From: Firmicutes bacterium UBA5388
GTDB taxonomy: Bacteria; Bacillota; UBA4882; UBA10575
DNA: 14,825 nt
Reading direction: 5' to 3'
Assembly: GCA_002409975.1 (NCBI GenBank)
Contig: DHOO01000058.1
Span: forward strand, 40,301 to 55,125
The translations under genes and the position numbers were made by a program. Shown piece by piece: positions 7,601-14,825 of the stretch; within the stretch, counting starts at the first letter, position 1; each line of letters opens with the position of its first letter. The notes beneath the pieces were generated by a model. The model was not told the origin of the DNA and did no database searches. It was given only the letters and a program-made list of their open reading frames with translations.

Positions 7601-10600
7601 AGTTCGCTGTTGGCGATAGCTATTGAAATACATTAACTGCGAAGCCATCCATTGATAAATATTAGCTTGTTGCGGTGATATATTTAAATCATTCAGTTCG
7701 AGATTAATAGCAGTTACAGCCAGATCAAAGGTTCTTCGGATCTGAAAAGGATAACGTAGTTTTCTACAGATCTCTAAGGCCTGCTCGCGGGTGTCGGCAA
7801 CCGCGGTGATACAGGAAAAACGTGCTCTGCGACGAGGTGGCAGATTGATTCGTCGACGTAAACTGAAGATTGGATCTAAAACGGCGCCGGTCGTACCAGA
7901 CAATTGATGCCCGGTCTGAATGACATGGGGGATACTTACCGAACGACCGCGGCCAATGAAGCGGGAGCGATCCGTCTCGAATTCTAACGCTCCAACGGTG
8001 ATCCCATTTACATTCATCATATACGCAACGTAGGGTCCTGATTCCCCAGAATCGCTACGGCGATGAGCAAGCAAGACATCGATTTCCGGTATAAATTCTG
8101 TTTTAATAAACATTTTACTAAAGACCGGGTGGGCCTGGAACTGTTCGTGGGATGCCAGAGCTAACTCTAAAAAACTGGTGACTTCCAATAAACAATGTTC
8201 ATTACTTTTATTAGTTAAGGTTATTTCCCGGATCTCAGCATCCAGATCTGGTGCTACAGTTATTTCCATTGTAGTATGGATCTGATTATCTGTTCTCGAA
8301 AAAGTTACCTTTCCTAGGGAAAACTCCATTTTCATATCTTTGGCTTCAACCCGACAAGGGTGGAAAGTCGGAGACCAGATTTTATCGTTATTTAGATTAC
8401 GGATATAATAAAATGGGCCAGAAACATCTTTGACTGGGTCTTCTATCCATTTTGTTAAATCTAAGCTTTTCCAGCGGATGAAACTACTACCTGAATTCGA
8501 GACCATCATGGTTAGGCGTCCGTTGGATAGTATTCGCGCTTCGGGTAACAGAGTGTCAGTTTGATAAAAGGTGCGTAATTCAATTGTTTTAACATCCAAG
8601 CTACGCAAGGGTAGAAGGTTTAAGGGCGGGGACAGAATTAAAGCCCGACTTGGGACCCGTTCGCGTAATAGAGGCTCGGTGGCTTCGATCCTGGGTTCGC
8701 TTAGAAAACATTTTTGCCAACGGTTATCTAATAACAGGTTAGTAATGGCAGTTAAGATCATTCCTTGATGATGAGCCATATAGCTTTTTACGACAAGTTG
8801 CGCACTGTTTTGTGGCAAGCGTTCCCGAGTAAAATCGATGGCCTCATAAAAGCCGTACTTTCCTAGAGCCTGTTGTTGTTCGAGGCGCCGCAGGTTTTTT
8901 ATTGCTAATTGCGGCGCTTGGAGAGCAGCTAATACTGTGGCATAAGGAGAAACTACTAAATCTTTCTCTAAACCTTGTTTTAGCCCTAGTCCTGGGACGC
9001 CAAAAGCTTGATACTGATAATTAAGATTAAAATCTTTAAGAGCATAGCCAGACTCAGAAATACCCCAGGGGATTCCTTTCTTTCTGGCGTAAGCGATTTG
9101 TTTGCGTATTACCATCCGGTAAGTTGAATCCCACAAAGTATCGGTATAGTTAGGCATCAGAATTCGCGGCATAAAATACTCAAACATGGTTCCGCTCCAC
9201 GATACTAAGGTGGGAATTTGCTTAACCTTAGTCATGGTGCGTTTCAAGATAAACCAATGTTCCATGGCAACTTGCCCCATGGCAATTGAAACAAAACTGG
9301 TTTGGCGCATTTCTGAAGCAAACAAGTCATAAAAAGAATTATCTAATTGTTTATTGGTAACATTGTAGCCAATGGAAAAAAGGCGATGTTCCTCATCATA
9401 TAAAAGGCGAAAATCATGTTCTAATGCTAATTGTTCAAATTCCTTTGCTAGAGTAGCTGCTTCTGTAAGAACTTCATTAATGAGTCTCTTGGTAGCCTTT
9501 GTCGTCTCTAAATCGAGGGGAAAAATCTTCTCGATGTCAAGGGCTAAGTCTTGGATACTACCGATGGTAATATTTGTCCGGGAGAGATTGGTCTCACCTT
9601 GCGATTCCGCTGGCGTCAGACTATTTGTTATAGAAAGCCAAGGCCAGAACTGTTCTAATTCTTGTATAAAGGCGGAGATTACCTCGGAGGCTTCTTTACT
9701 AGGGGCAGCTTCTCCTTGCAAAGCAGTTAAGGTTTGATGCCATTCCTCCACAGTTGTTGGTGGATTTTCAAGTATCTTTTCTAATTGCTTCCGGAGAACA
9801 TCTAAGGGCTGCTCAAATTGTTCCTGTTCCCAGTAGACGATATCTAACAGCCCGCGCAGGTTTTCCTTGATAAGTAGTGGCCTTTCCAGACAATCTAATA
9901 CCCCTTGTTTGGCGGCAAATAAGTATCCAACTAAATTGCCGCTGTCCACGGATGAGATGTACATGGGAAGCAAAGGTGTGAGTGATTCCGTATCATACCA
10001 GTTATAAAAATGCCCATTCCACCGTGGTAGTTTTTTCAAAGTGTTGACTGTGCGTCGTAGACGCGCTAACATTTCGCTAAGGCTGATATAACCCAAATCA
10101 CGGGCTGAAATAATCGAACATAAGTAGAGTCCGATGTTAGTTGGTGAAGTGCGATGCGCTAATCCGTTAGGAGGCTCGATCTGAAGGTTATCTGGAGGCA
10201 AATCATGATCTGCGGACGTCACAGTTTCTTGGAAATACTTCCAGGTCCGCCAGGCAATTTTTCGCAGGTATTCTTGCTCGGTACAATTAAGCTGTTCAAG
10301 ACGGGGTTGGCGTTGACGACTGATCAAGTAGACCCAAAGCGGACTGGAAAGCCAAATTAGGGGAATGGCAATAACAAAAATGTTAGTCGAAACCATCCAC
10401 AATAAAGTGCTAATAGCTAGAATCAACCCTTCGCCAGGTAACATCTTTCGAAAGATTCCTAAAAAGTTGTGGGGAGTACGTTTTCCTGCTTCTTCAGCGG
10501 TGACCCATTCTAAGAAGTGGCGACGGGAGAAGTATAAACGGTAAAGCGTCCGAATGATTGCATCGATCATTTTGAAGGCAGTGTGTGGTAAAACACTGAA

Positions 10601-13183
10601 ATTAAAGCATGACCTAATAAAGTAATGCGACAATTTGACTCCCGAACGCAGTCGATTAAATAAGTCGAAAAGGAATCGTAAGCATACTGCCGCGCCTATG
10701 GTGATTAAAGGCCATTTTATCGCTGTAAACTGGTTGATATTAAGCAAAACTGCGCAGATCAGTACCAGTAGAGAAGGGTTTAACAGACTTCGGCGTAAAT
10801 TATCAACTATTTGCCAACGACAAATTAAATCCAGTTCAACATTAGTTTTTATTCCATGCCGATTTGGAACTTTAGCATAAAGCCAAGGTAGAAGTTGCCA
10901 GTCGCCTCTTGCCCAGCGATGCATTCGTTCGAGGTCGTTTAAATATGTGGTCGGGTAATCATCTATTAACTCGATATCTGTTACTAATCCGGTTTTAATA
11001 AAACTTCCTTCCAGCAAATCATGACTAAGAACCATGTTCTCAGGGATTCGATCTCCCAAGATTTGATGGAAAACACGGACATCATAGATACCTTTTCCGG
11101 TAAAAATTCCACGTTTAAAAAGATCCTGGTAAGGATCGGAGACCGCGCCACTATAAATATCAATACCGGATTGTCCACCGAAAATACGGGCGTAAAAAGA
11201 ACGATGGGTGCTTACATAGCTCATCGTAATTTTAGGTTGTAAGAGGCCATAACCACGAATTACCTTTTTACCCGTTGGATCCAGTTGCGGTCTGTTCAGG
11301 GGATGAGATAAAGCGCCAATTAAATTTTTAGCAGCGTCTCGGGGAAGTTGAGTGTCGTTATCAAGGGTAATCACGTAACGAATCAACGGTAAAATTTTAG
11401 TATTGCCGACAATGTGCGAGAAAGAATGTTCATTTTCACCGCATAATAAAGCGTTAAACTCGGAGAGTTTTCCCCTTTTTCTTTCCCAACCCATCCATTT
11501 ATCTTCCAATGGATTCCAAAGACGGTGGCGATGAAATAAGAAAAAGCGGGTGTTTTCTAGAACAGCATATTTTTGGTTCAATTTATTTATTTCTTCAATA
11601 GCTGCTTTAACTACTTTTTCTTCTCCGGGAACAGTTTCGTCGTTAGCATCCGCGAAATCAGTCAATAAAGCGAAATAAATATTCGGATCTTGATTGGCAA
11701 GGTAATATATTTCTAATTTATGGGCTAAATTTTTAGCGATAGAAACACTGGTCAGCATCGTCGGGATGACTACCATCGTTGAGTAATCTTTAGGCACTCC
11801 TTTTTGGAAATCCATCTTCAATAAACGTTGTGCCGGAAAGATTGCAACTAACAAAAAGTGGAGTTGACGGATGGCCCATTCTCCGGATAAAACTAACGTG
11901 GGGAGAGCTAAAATAGGTAATAATCGGGCTGTTTTCGTATTTTCCACTATAAATTCCCCCATTGCCCACATAGAAAACAAGATTAATAGAGCTAAGGTAG
12001 AAAAATAAATGATATTAGGCGAAGCGGCTAATTTTTCGCCGAGATGGCAGTGGGGACTTTTTTGGGCGCCTACTGCTCCGGGTAATTGACGGCTCCCTTC
12101 ATCCACCAAGTAATAACCGACGTGTTTTTTTGCATCAAGTTCAGAGCCAGTTGTGTTAGCGTTTTCCGCCAGTTTAATTATTTGCTCGGCGATAATCAGT
12201 TCAGACATTCGCCAACGAAGAGCCAGTTTCTCTAATTTGTGACGTAAGATATCTCGACTGACAAAGTCCATCTGGGGATAGACTCCGGCGGGATCTTGCC
12301 GTAAAGTTAATTCGACTAGTGATAACTCCTCAAAACTATGTTCCCAAATTGTTCGAGAAATCTGTCTTAGACTGGAAATTAGTTGACCAGCGGAGACGCG
12401 GTTTTGTGATTGACGACGTTGTTCATCTTCGATTAAGTCGATTAAACTCAAGTTGTGAGTGGCAGTACGCGCTTCTACCCAGCGATTTAAGGCGTTGGAT
12501 TCTACATATTCGCGGATGTGTTTGGCTAGGTAAACCAGGACGGTAGGATTGGTTAGATCCATACGCTGTTCAATGGTGCGAATACTTTGATGGACTGTAG
12601 TGGGGAGATCATTGAGCAGTGGAGCGATACGTTTAAAAATATTAGCCTGTTTAACAGGCAAAAGGTCCTGATTAACTGTTTCAAATAACCCTCGTAATCT
12701 GTGAATAATTGCCATCCGAAAAACGATGGGTACTGCCCATAATTCTCCCATGGTTAAAGGTTGGACCGTTTGGTACTCCCATAAAAACTCCTTTAACATT
12801 TCCGGATCACAGCGTCCATCTGTTTTCTCTAACAATTCTAGAATTATGGCATAGATTCGCTTATAACCACGCATTGGACCATCAATTAGACTCGGTAATT
12901 TTTTGCAATAACTTTTAGGGAAATTCCTCCTTATATACTGAATCTGCTCATTAATTAAATACATATTATCAACTAACCATTCACTGGCTGGAGGTAAAGC
13001 AATTTTATGAGTAAGGCTTGTTTGGTATCTTTGATAGATTTGTCGAAGTTTTTTTATGTTTCGCGAAAATTCCTTTTGCATTTCATAACAACTGCCGCAG
13101 CTGGAACCGGAGATATGTTCAGAGGCAAGTTGTCGGGCGAACTGAGAAAATTTATTTAACTGTTGATGTGGAGATGATTTCAT
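4697..13183 (-). CDS. ndvB: Cyclic beta-1,2-glucan synthase (GT84, cyclization domain, GH94)
   Basis: A 2828-residue inner-membrane enzyme, matching the usual length of NdvB/ChvB/Cgs proteins (about 2830-2870). It builds beta-1,2-glucan from UDP-glucose, trims the chain and closes it into a ring. Residues 1-385 are a helical cytosolic region with a CGSC pair (29-32). Hydrophobic segments lie near 391-413, 417-448, 799-842 and 917-953. The GT84 glycosyltransferase (about 455-795) shows TDFAD (508-512), the DND metal site (608-610), SHDLLEG (720-726) and RMHRWARGDWQ (753-763). The glycoamylase-like cyclization domain (about 970-1520; family GH189 by my recollection) has candidate acidic residues E1335 (FEYFMP) and E1377 (ISESGY) and an AHHQGM motif around 1470. 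Two carbohydrate-binding GH94-N-like domains follow (about 1545-1830 and 2025-2300). The GH94 phosphorylase domain (about 2340-2750) controls chain length and carries GGGDWNDGM with catalytic Asp2508. No frameshift or missing core motif is seen. ATG 13183 has AAAGGAG (13192-13198) 8 nt ahead. No exporter gene adjoins it. Confidence 0.96.
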   Translation of the reverse strand: MKSSPHQQLNKFSQFARQLASEHISGSSCGSCYEMQKEFSRNIKKLRQIYQRYQTSLTHKIALPPASEWLVDNMYLINEQIQYIRRNFPKSYCKKLPSLIDGPMRGYKRIYAIILELLEKTDGRCDPEMLKEFLWEYQTVQPLTMGELWAVPIVFRMAIIHRLRGLFETVNQDLLPVKQANIFKRIAPLLNDLPTTVHQSIRTIEQRMDLTNPTVLVYLAKHIREYVESNALNRWVEARTATHNLSLIDLIEDEQRRQSQNRVSAGQLISSLRQISRTIWEHSFEELSLVELTLRQDPAGVYPQMDFVSRDILRHKLEKLALRWRMSELIIAEQIIKLAENANTTGSELDAKKHVGYYLVDEGSRQLPGAVGAQKSPHCHLGEKLAASPNIIYFSTLALLILFSMWAMGEFIVENTKTARLLPILALPTLVLSGEWAIRQLHFLLVAIFPAQRLLKMDFQKGVPKDYSTMVVIPTMLTSVSIAKNLAHKLEIYYLANQDPNIYFALLTDFADANDETVPGEEKVVKAAIEEINKLNQKYAVLENTRFFLFHRHRLWNPLEDKWMGWERKRGKLSEFNALLCGENEHSFSHIVGNTKILPLIRYVITLDNDTQLPRDAAKNLIGALSHPLNRPQLDPTGKKVIRGYGLLQPKITMSYVSTHRSFYARIFGGQSGIDIYSGAVSDPYQDLFKRGIFTGKGIYDVRVFHQILGDRIPENMVLSHDLLEGSFIKTGLVTDIELIDDYPTTYLNDLERMHRWARGDWQLLPWLYAKVPNRHGIKTNVELDLICRWQIVDNLRRSLLNPSLLVLICAVLLNINQFTAIKWPLITIGAAVCLRFLFDLFNRLRSGVKLSHYFIRSCFNFSVLPHTAFKMIDAIIRTLYRLYFSRRHFLEWVTAEEAGKRTPHNFLGIFRKMLPGEGLILAISTLLWMVSTNIFVIAIPLIWLSSPLWVYLISRQRQPRLEQLNCTEQEYLRKIAWRTWKYFQETVTSADHDLPPDNLQIEPPNGLAHRTSPTNIGLYLCSIISARDLGYISLSEMLARLRRTVNTLKKLPRWNGHFYNWYDTESLTPLLPMYISSVDSGNLVGYLFAAKQGVLDCLERPLLIKENLRGLLDIVYWEQEQFEQPLDVLRKQLEKILENPPTTVEEWHQTLTALQGEAAPSKEASEVISAFIQELEQFWPWLSITNSLTPAESQGETNLSRTNITIGSIQDLALDIEKIFPLDLETTKATKRLINEVLTEAATLAKEFEQLALEHDFRLLYDEEHRLFSIGYNVTNKQLDNSFYDLFASEMRQTSFVSIAMGQVAMEHWFILKRTMTKVKQIPTLVSWSGTMFEYFMPRILMPNYTDTLWDSTYRMVIRKQIAYARKKGIPWGISESGYALKDFNLNYQYQAFGVPGLGLKQGLEKDLVVSPYATVLAALQAPQLAIKNLRRLEQQQALGKYGFYEAIDFTRERLPQNSAQLVVKSYMAHHQGMILTAITNLLLDNRWQKCFLSEPRIEATEPLLRERVPSRALILSPPLNLLPLRSLDVKTIELRTFYQTDTLLPEARILSNGRLTMMVSNSGSSFIRWKSLDLTKWIEDPVKDVSGPFYYIRNLNNDKIWSPTFHPCRVEAKDMKMEFSLGKVTFSRTDNQIHTTMEITVAPDLDAEIREITLTNKSNEHCLLEVTSFLELALASHEQFQAHPVFSKMFIKTEFIPEIDVLLAHRRSDSGESGPYVAYMMNVNGITVGALEFETDRSRFIGRGRSVSIPHVIQTGHQLSGTTGAVLDPIFSLRRRINLPPRRRARFSCITAVADTREQALEICRKLRYPFQIRRTFDLAVTAINLELNDLNISPQQANIYQWMASQLMYFNSYRQQRTLTVSRNLKGQSGLWAYGISGDYPIVSVNFNTDSQFDLAKTMLKALKYWAIHGLIVDLVFICHEADGYNQPSIEGLQKVINTQTHTELFKLLATHIFILSDELLPEVDRNLLASVSRIQLDANRDTLISQMLPVEDDLELPDVFLHQTLIEKSYPPTISNQPEDLIFFNGWGGFTPNGKEYLICLKANNLPPQPWINVLANPNFGFLLSESGSSYTWAKNSREFKVTPWSNDPILDPSGEIFYLRDEEDGLLWSVSPLPIQTNESYTIRHSQGYSVISHQYQEIDHQAFYWTPLNDPVKIVELTLINTGEKRRKLSVTYYLEWVLGVNREKTYPYIVTEMDHLTDALLARNTYHDHFPDYCGFLNLWTEHPVKERSWTGNRHGFIGRNGSLSQPAGLRKASLDNQTGASFNPCGAIQLKFELEPNEEAVIYCLVGAAPNRITAQQYLSRYHKQKAIIQSRDEVISFWKKTLGQVKVSTPDPGFNYLINHWLLYQTLACRLWARSAFYQSGGAFGYRDQLQDVLALLHTRPDLTHEQILLHAAHQFQEGDVQHWWHQETGHGIRTRYSDDLLWLVYASCRYVEHTGDHSIWDQQIPFLTETPLRPEERERYAPTRESKETANLYHHCLRAIERATVFGPHSLPLIGGGDWNDGMNKIGLEGQGESLWLAWFLYANLKKFIPVCLSRGDQELAEKYRLIMDQISWAADNNGWDGQWYRRAYTDNGDPLGSISNTECQIDCIAQAWAVISEAAPEDKAKTAIWSLYHRLVLHDKAIISLLSPPFSQTDPSPGYIQAYPQGVRENGGQYTHGAIWAVIAWAKLGEGNLAGELFNMLNPIYHTQTQHEVQTYRVEPYVMAADVYSTPPYIGRGGWSWYTGSSGWMYQAGLEWILGIQRQGDFLIIKPCIPDDWPEYQVNYKFGESAYQITVKNPHQQQTGLQSLFLDGIALNPKTGQIPLIDDGKTHLVVAEL

Positions 13184-13259
13184 TCTTTGCGCTCCTTTCG
13201 TAAGATAATATATTTAGTTTGACCTTTGTCTAAAGGGCTAATGGTAGTATGTATATCAT

Positions 13260-13288
13260 AGTGTATACTAGTTCAAATATTTTTTCAA
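13260..13288 (-). promoter_or_regulatory. Candidate promoter of the glucan synthase gene
   Basis: On the minus strand, TTGAAA (13288-13283) is a 5-of-6 match to a -35 box and TACACT (13265-13260) a 4-of-6 match to a -10 box, with 17-nt spacing. This leaves a leader of about 70 nt before the ATG. The -35 area contains two direct copies of ATATTTGAA 13 nt apart, which could be a regulator site or simply AT-rich repetition. Confidence 0.4.
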
Positions 13289-13435
13289 ATATTGCCTCTT
13301 CCGGAAGTGTTTTGTTATCGGTTTCCGTAAAACTCATAAAATTAAAGCGGCAGTTTACCATAAATTTAACTTGACCCATGTAAATTTGCATTGGAAAAAC
13401 AGCGTCGAAGCATTGTCTAACCTACCAACCATTAA

Positions 13436-13450
13436 GGGGGTGACATTTTC
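13436..13450 (+). repeat. Solitary copy of the IS-end motif in inverted orientation
   Basis: GGGGGTGACATTTTC here is a perfect 15-bp inverted match to 13682-13696 inside the IS end. The TGACATTTTC core is the same motif that is repeated in the IS end. It lies outside the presumed IS boundary and faces the other way, so it may be the remnant of another copy of the element. Confidence 0.5.
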
Positions 13451-13529
13451 TAAATCCCCTTATAACATGGGTTATCACAGTCCGACGACACTAGGTTGGG
13501 CTTTTTGTGTCGCCCTCTGATTTAATTAT

Positions 13530-13584
13530 CCCGATACAATATATTGATAGCCAATACAAGTCAAACACTACATATTGTATTGGG
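13530..13584. repeat. 13-bp inverted repeat with 29-nt loop
   Basis: CCCGATACAATAT (13530-13542) and ATATTGTATTGGG (13572-13584) are complementary at 12 of 13 positions. The loop repeats CCAATACAA-like sequence. It ends about 48 bp before the presumed IS end. It could be an operator, part of another mobile-element end, or a weak transcript hairpin. Confidence 0.5.
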
Positions 13585-13645
13585 ACCTTTTATAAAGGAT
13601 ACAACGGAAAAAGCTTAGGTTGAACCAAGGGTGTCAATGTTCTAT

Positions 13646-13706
13646 GAAAATGTCACCTAAAAAGGGGTGGTTTTATTCTCGGAAAATGTCACCCCCCCAA
13701 TGTCAC
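13646..13706 (-). repeat. Tandem TGACATTTTC repeats at the IS end
   Basis: GAAAATGTCACC occurs at 13646-13657 and again at 13682-13693, 36 bp apart. A shorter AATGTCAC lies at 13699-13706, and TGTCA also begins the presumed end at 13632. Such spaced copies at an IS end are plausible transposase-binding sites. Confidence 0.6.
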
Positions 13707-13731
13707 GTAACCAAAAATCCTTACAAAAGGT

Positions 13732-13863
13732 GTGGCTGTCCTTGACAAAGTGGGCTACATTTTTAGGTAGCGAGGGGCGATGGCGAGAAGCATAAGAGAT
13801 TCATTAACGCCCCTCGCGCAAACAATTTTAGCCCACATGTCAAGGGTTAAAACAAGCAGCCAC
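13732..13863. repeat. Long multi-segment palindrome inside the IS
   Basis: Four blocks pair in order: GTGGCTG (13732-13738) with CAGCCAC (13857-13863); CTTGACA (13741-13747) with TGTCAAG (13838-13844); TGGGCTA (13751-13757) with TAGCCCA (13829-13835); GCGAGGGGCG (13770-13779) with CGCCCCTCGC (13808-13817). The apical loop is 28 nt. It lies between the transposase stop codon and the IS end. It could stop transposase transcripts from reading into the glucan synthase gene, or be a structured RNA of the element. Confidence 0.7.
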
Positions 13864-13912
13864 CAAAGGGAAAAGCTCAAAGCATGTTGTAAATAATAAA
13901 GCTTTGAAGTTC

Positions 13913-14825
13913 CTATCGCCAAGCAAGTCGTGAGCTATAAAGGGCCTCAATAATTTGCCGATCAGATTCATCGTACATGGATTGAGTGAATTTAGGAGAC
14001 GCCGTTCGCCAAGGGTGATCCTCTGGGGGTTTAAAAGCCTTACGAGGCTGTTTAGGCGGTCTTGGAATCACCTCTTTTAATGGCATCGCATCTAATACCT
14101 CGACATCATAGACCGAGCCGCTGTATTCAACTTTTAAGCCGAATTGAGGGCTTTTTAAAACGTGACAGTTTTGGCCCAGATAAGGTTAATACCTAGCTCA
14201 GCCATAGCCCTACCAAATTGAGTAGCGTTAACCTTTCTTCCTTTCAACTCATCTTCAAGTGATAACTTATCGATTTTCGGAGATCGGAAGATGCTGTGAC
14301 GGTCGGAGTAGACGGCCAAAGGGATGCCCATATTTGAGATTACAATCTTCATAACTCTCCAGTACCCTTCCAGACATTCATTTGGCGTAAAAAACAAAGC
14401 TAAAATCTCCCCAGTAGCATCATCAACGGCTCCGTGCAATGAGCATTCCTCACCGTTAAAAAACCAAGTATGGGGGCTGGCATCAATCTGTACCAACATT
14501 CCCCTTTGGGGCATTCTCTTCCTACGTTTATGCTGTTTAACTCGTGTGTGTTTTTTAGGGCTGGTAAAGCCATTTGAGACTAAGATTCTATAGATCGAAG
14601 GCTTGCTAAGATGAATAGACTCATGTTCCGCCAGTAATTCTTGAAAATGCGAGAAATTAGCCCTCGAATATTTCTCCGATTGTTTATGGTGGATTACCAG
14701 GTTTTGAATTTCATCAGTAAGAGCATGCGCAGGTTTTCGGCCTTGATTTTTATGGATTACGAACGCATCGCCCTGTTCCTTGACCCCCTTTTTGAGGCGT
14801 TTTATCTGGCGTTCGCTTAGGCCTA
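13913..14825 (-). pseudogene. ISNCY/IS1202-family transposase, internally deleted and frameshifted, runs off right edge
   Basis: The frame is open from the window edge to a TAA at 14155-14157. It begins inside the N-terminal helix-turn-helix region (GLSERQIKRLKKGVKEQG) and continues to the RNase H-like DDE core: MLVQIDASPHTWF (first catalytic Asp), GAVDDATGE, VYSDRHSIF (second Asp), TQFGRAMAELGINLIWAK. The family normally continues with a P-Q-A-K-G-R-x-E segment holding the catalytic Glu; here it stops four residues later. About 80 residues of the C-terminal tail follow in another frame (LKVEYSGSVYDVEVLDAMP, PPKQPRKAFKPPEDHPWR), ending at TAG 13913-13915. So roughly the third quarter of the gene, with the catalytic Glu, is deleted and the frame is broken. 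The protein cannot be active. An internal ATG at 14514 would give a 119-residue fragment but is not the true start. Confidence 0.85.

Larger units (their letters stand above)
13289..13631. other. Intergenic region with stem-loops, no gene seen
   Basis: No convincing coding frame or RNA gene is visible between the glucan synthase promoter and the insertion-sequence end. The region holds a solitary IS-end-like motif at 13436-13450, a CGACAC/GTGTCG hairpin at 13486-13512, and the inverted repeat at 13530-13584. It looks like an accumulation of mobile-element debris. Confidence 0.5.
13632..14825 (-). mobile_element. ISNCY/IS1202-type insertion sequence, partial, decayed
   Basis: The transposase remnant (13913 to the right edge), a large intra-element hairpin and a terminal repeat cluster together mark the downstream part of one IS. 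The presumed terminal base is near 13632, where the plus strand begins TGTCAATGTTC followed by GAAAATGTCACC. Read on the minus strand this is GGTGACATTTTC...GAACATTGACA, an end pattern I associate with this IS group from memory. The other end lies beyond the window. The element reads toward the glucan synthase gene about 450 bp away. Confidence 0.7.

Noticed and set aside
4922..12918. Several open frames of 60-121 codons on the plus strand, and short out-of-frame minus-strand ones, inside the glucan synthase gene
   Set aside because: They overlap a clearly real 2828-codon gene, show no recognisable domains, and mostly lack ribosome binding sites; they are antisense or out-of-frame shadows.
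14155..14514. A 119-residue stand-alone protein starting at ATG 14514
   Set aside because: The frame continues upstream without a stop to the window edge with typical transposase sequence, so this ATG is internal and the frame is a piece of a broken transposase.
14324..14593. An 89-codon plus-strand frame
   Set aside because: It is antisense to the conserved transposase core.

Overview
The window looks like chromosomal DNA from a diderm (two-membrane) lineage of Bacillota; this is inference. The grounds are strong AAGGAG-type ribosome binding sites, moderate-to-low GC and Gram-positive-style promoters, combined with an outer-membrane LptD/OstA-like barrel protein, a solute-binding protein without a lipobox, and a periplasmic-glucan (cyclic beta-1,2-glucan) synthase. 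No rRNA, tRNA or CRISPR array was seen, and the sequence does not identify a species.

Layout from left to right. Positions 1-252 hold no gene, only two stem-loops (4-65 and 91-125) and a weak promoter. An orphan OppA-type peptide-binding protein lies at 253-1845 (+), followed by a possible terminator. A compact LptD/OstA-like outer-membrane protein lies at 2047-3342 (+). Positions 3343-3811 hold a full and an internally deleted copy of a small palindromic repeat (MITE-like) on either side of a perfect 19-bp-stem hairpin. A solitary DNA methyltransferase with a GTG start lies at 3812-4630 (+). It converges on one giant gene, 4697-13183 (-), which encodes a complete 2828-residue cyclic beta-1,2-glucan synthase. 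The last part, 13204-14825, is an intergenic region with stem-loops and then the downstream end of an ISNCY/IS1202-type insertion sequence. The IS transposase reads toward the glucan synthase, has lost its middle and its frame, and runs off the right edge.

Three of the four intact genes point to the cell envelope: peptide capture in the periplasm, outer-membrane assembly, and synthesis of an osmoregulatory periplasmic glucan. They are separate transcription units rather than one operon, so a shared role is only a suggestion. The repeats, the IS remnant and the orphan methyltransferase mark the flanks of the glucan synthase gene as recombined DNA. No clearly new multi-gene system was found. 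The most notable items are the complete glucan synthase in an apparently diderm Bacillota background, the small LptD-like protein, and the repeat and IS-end architecture.
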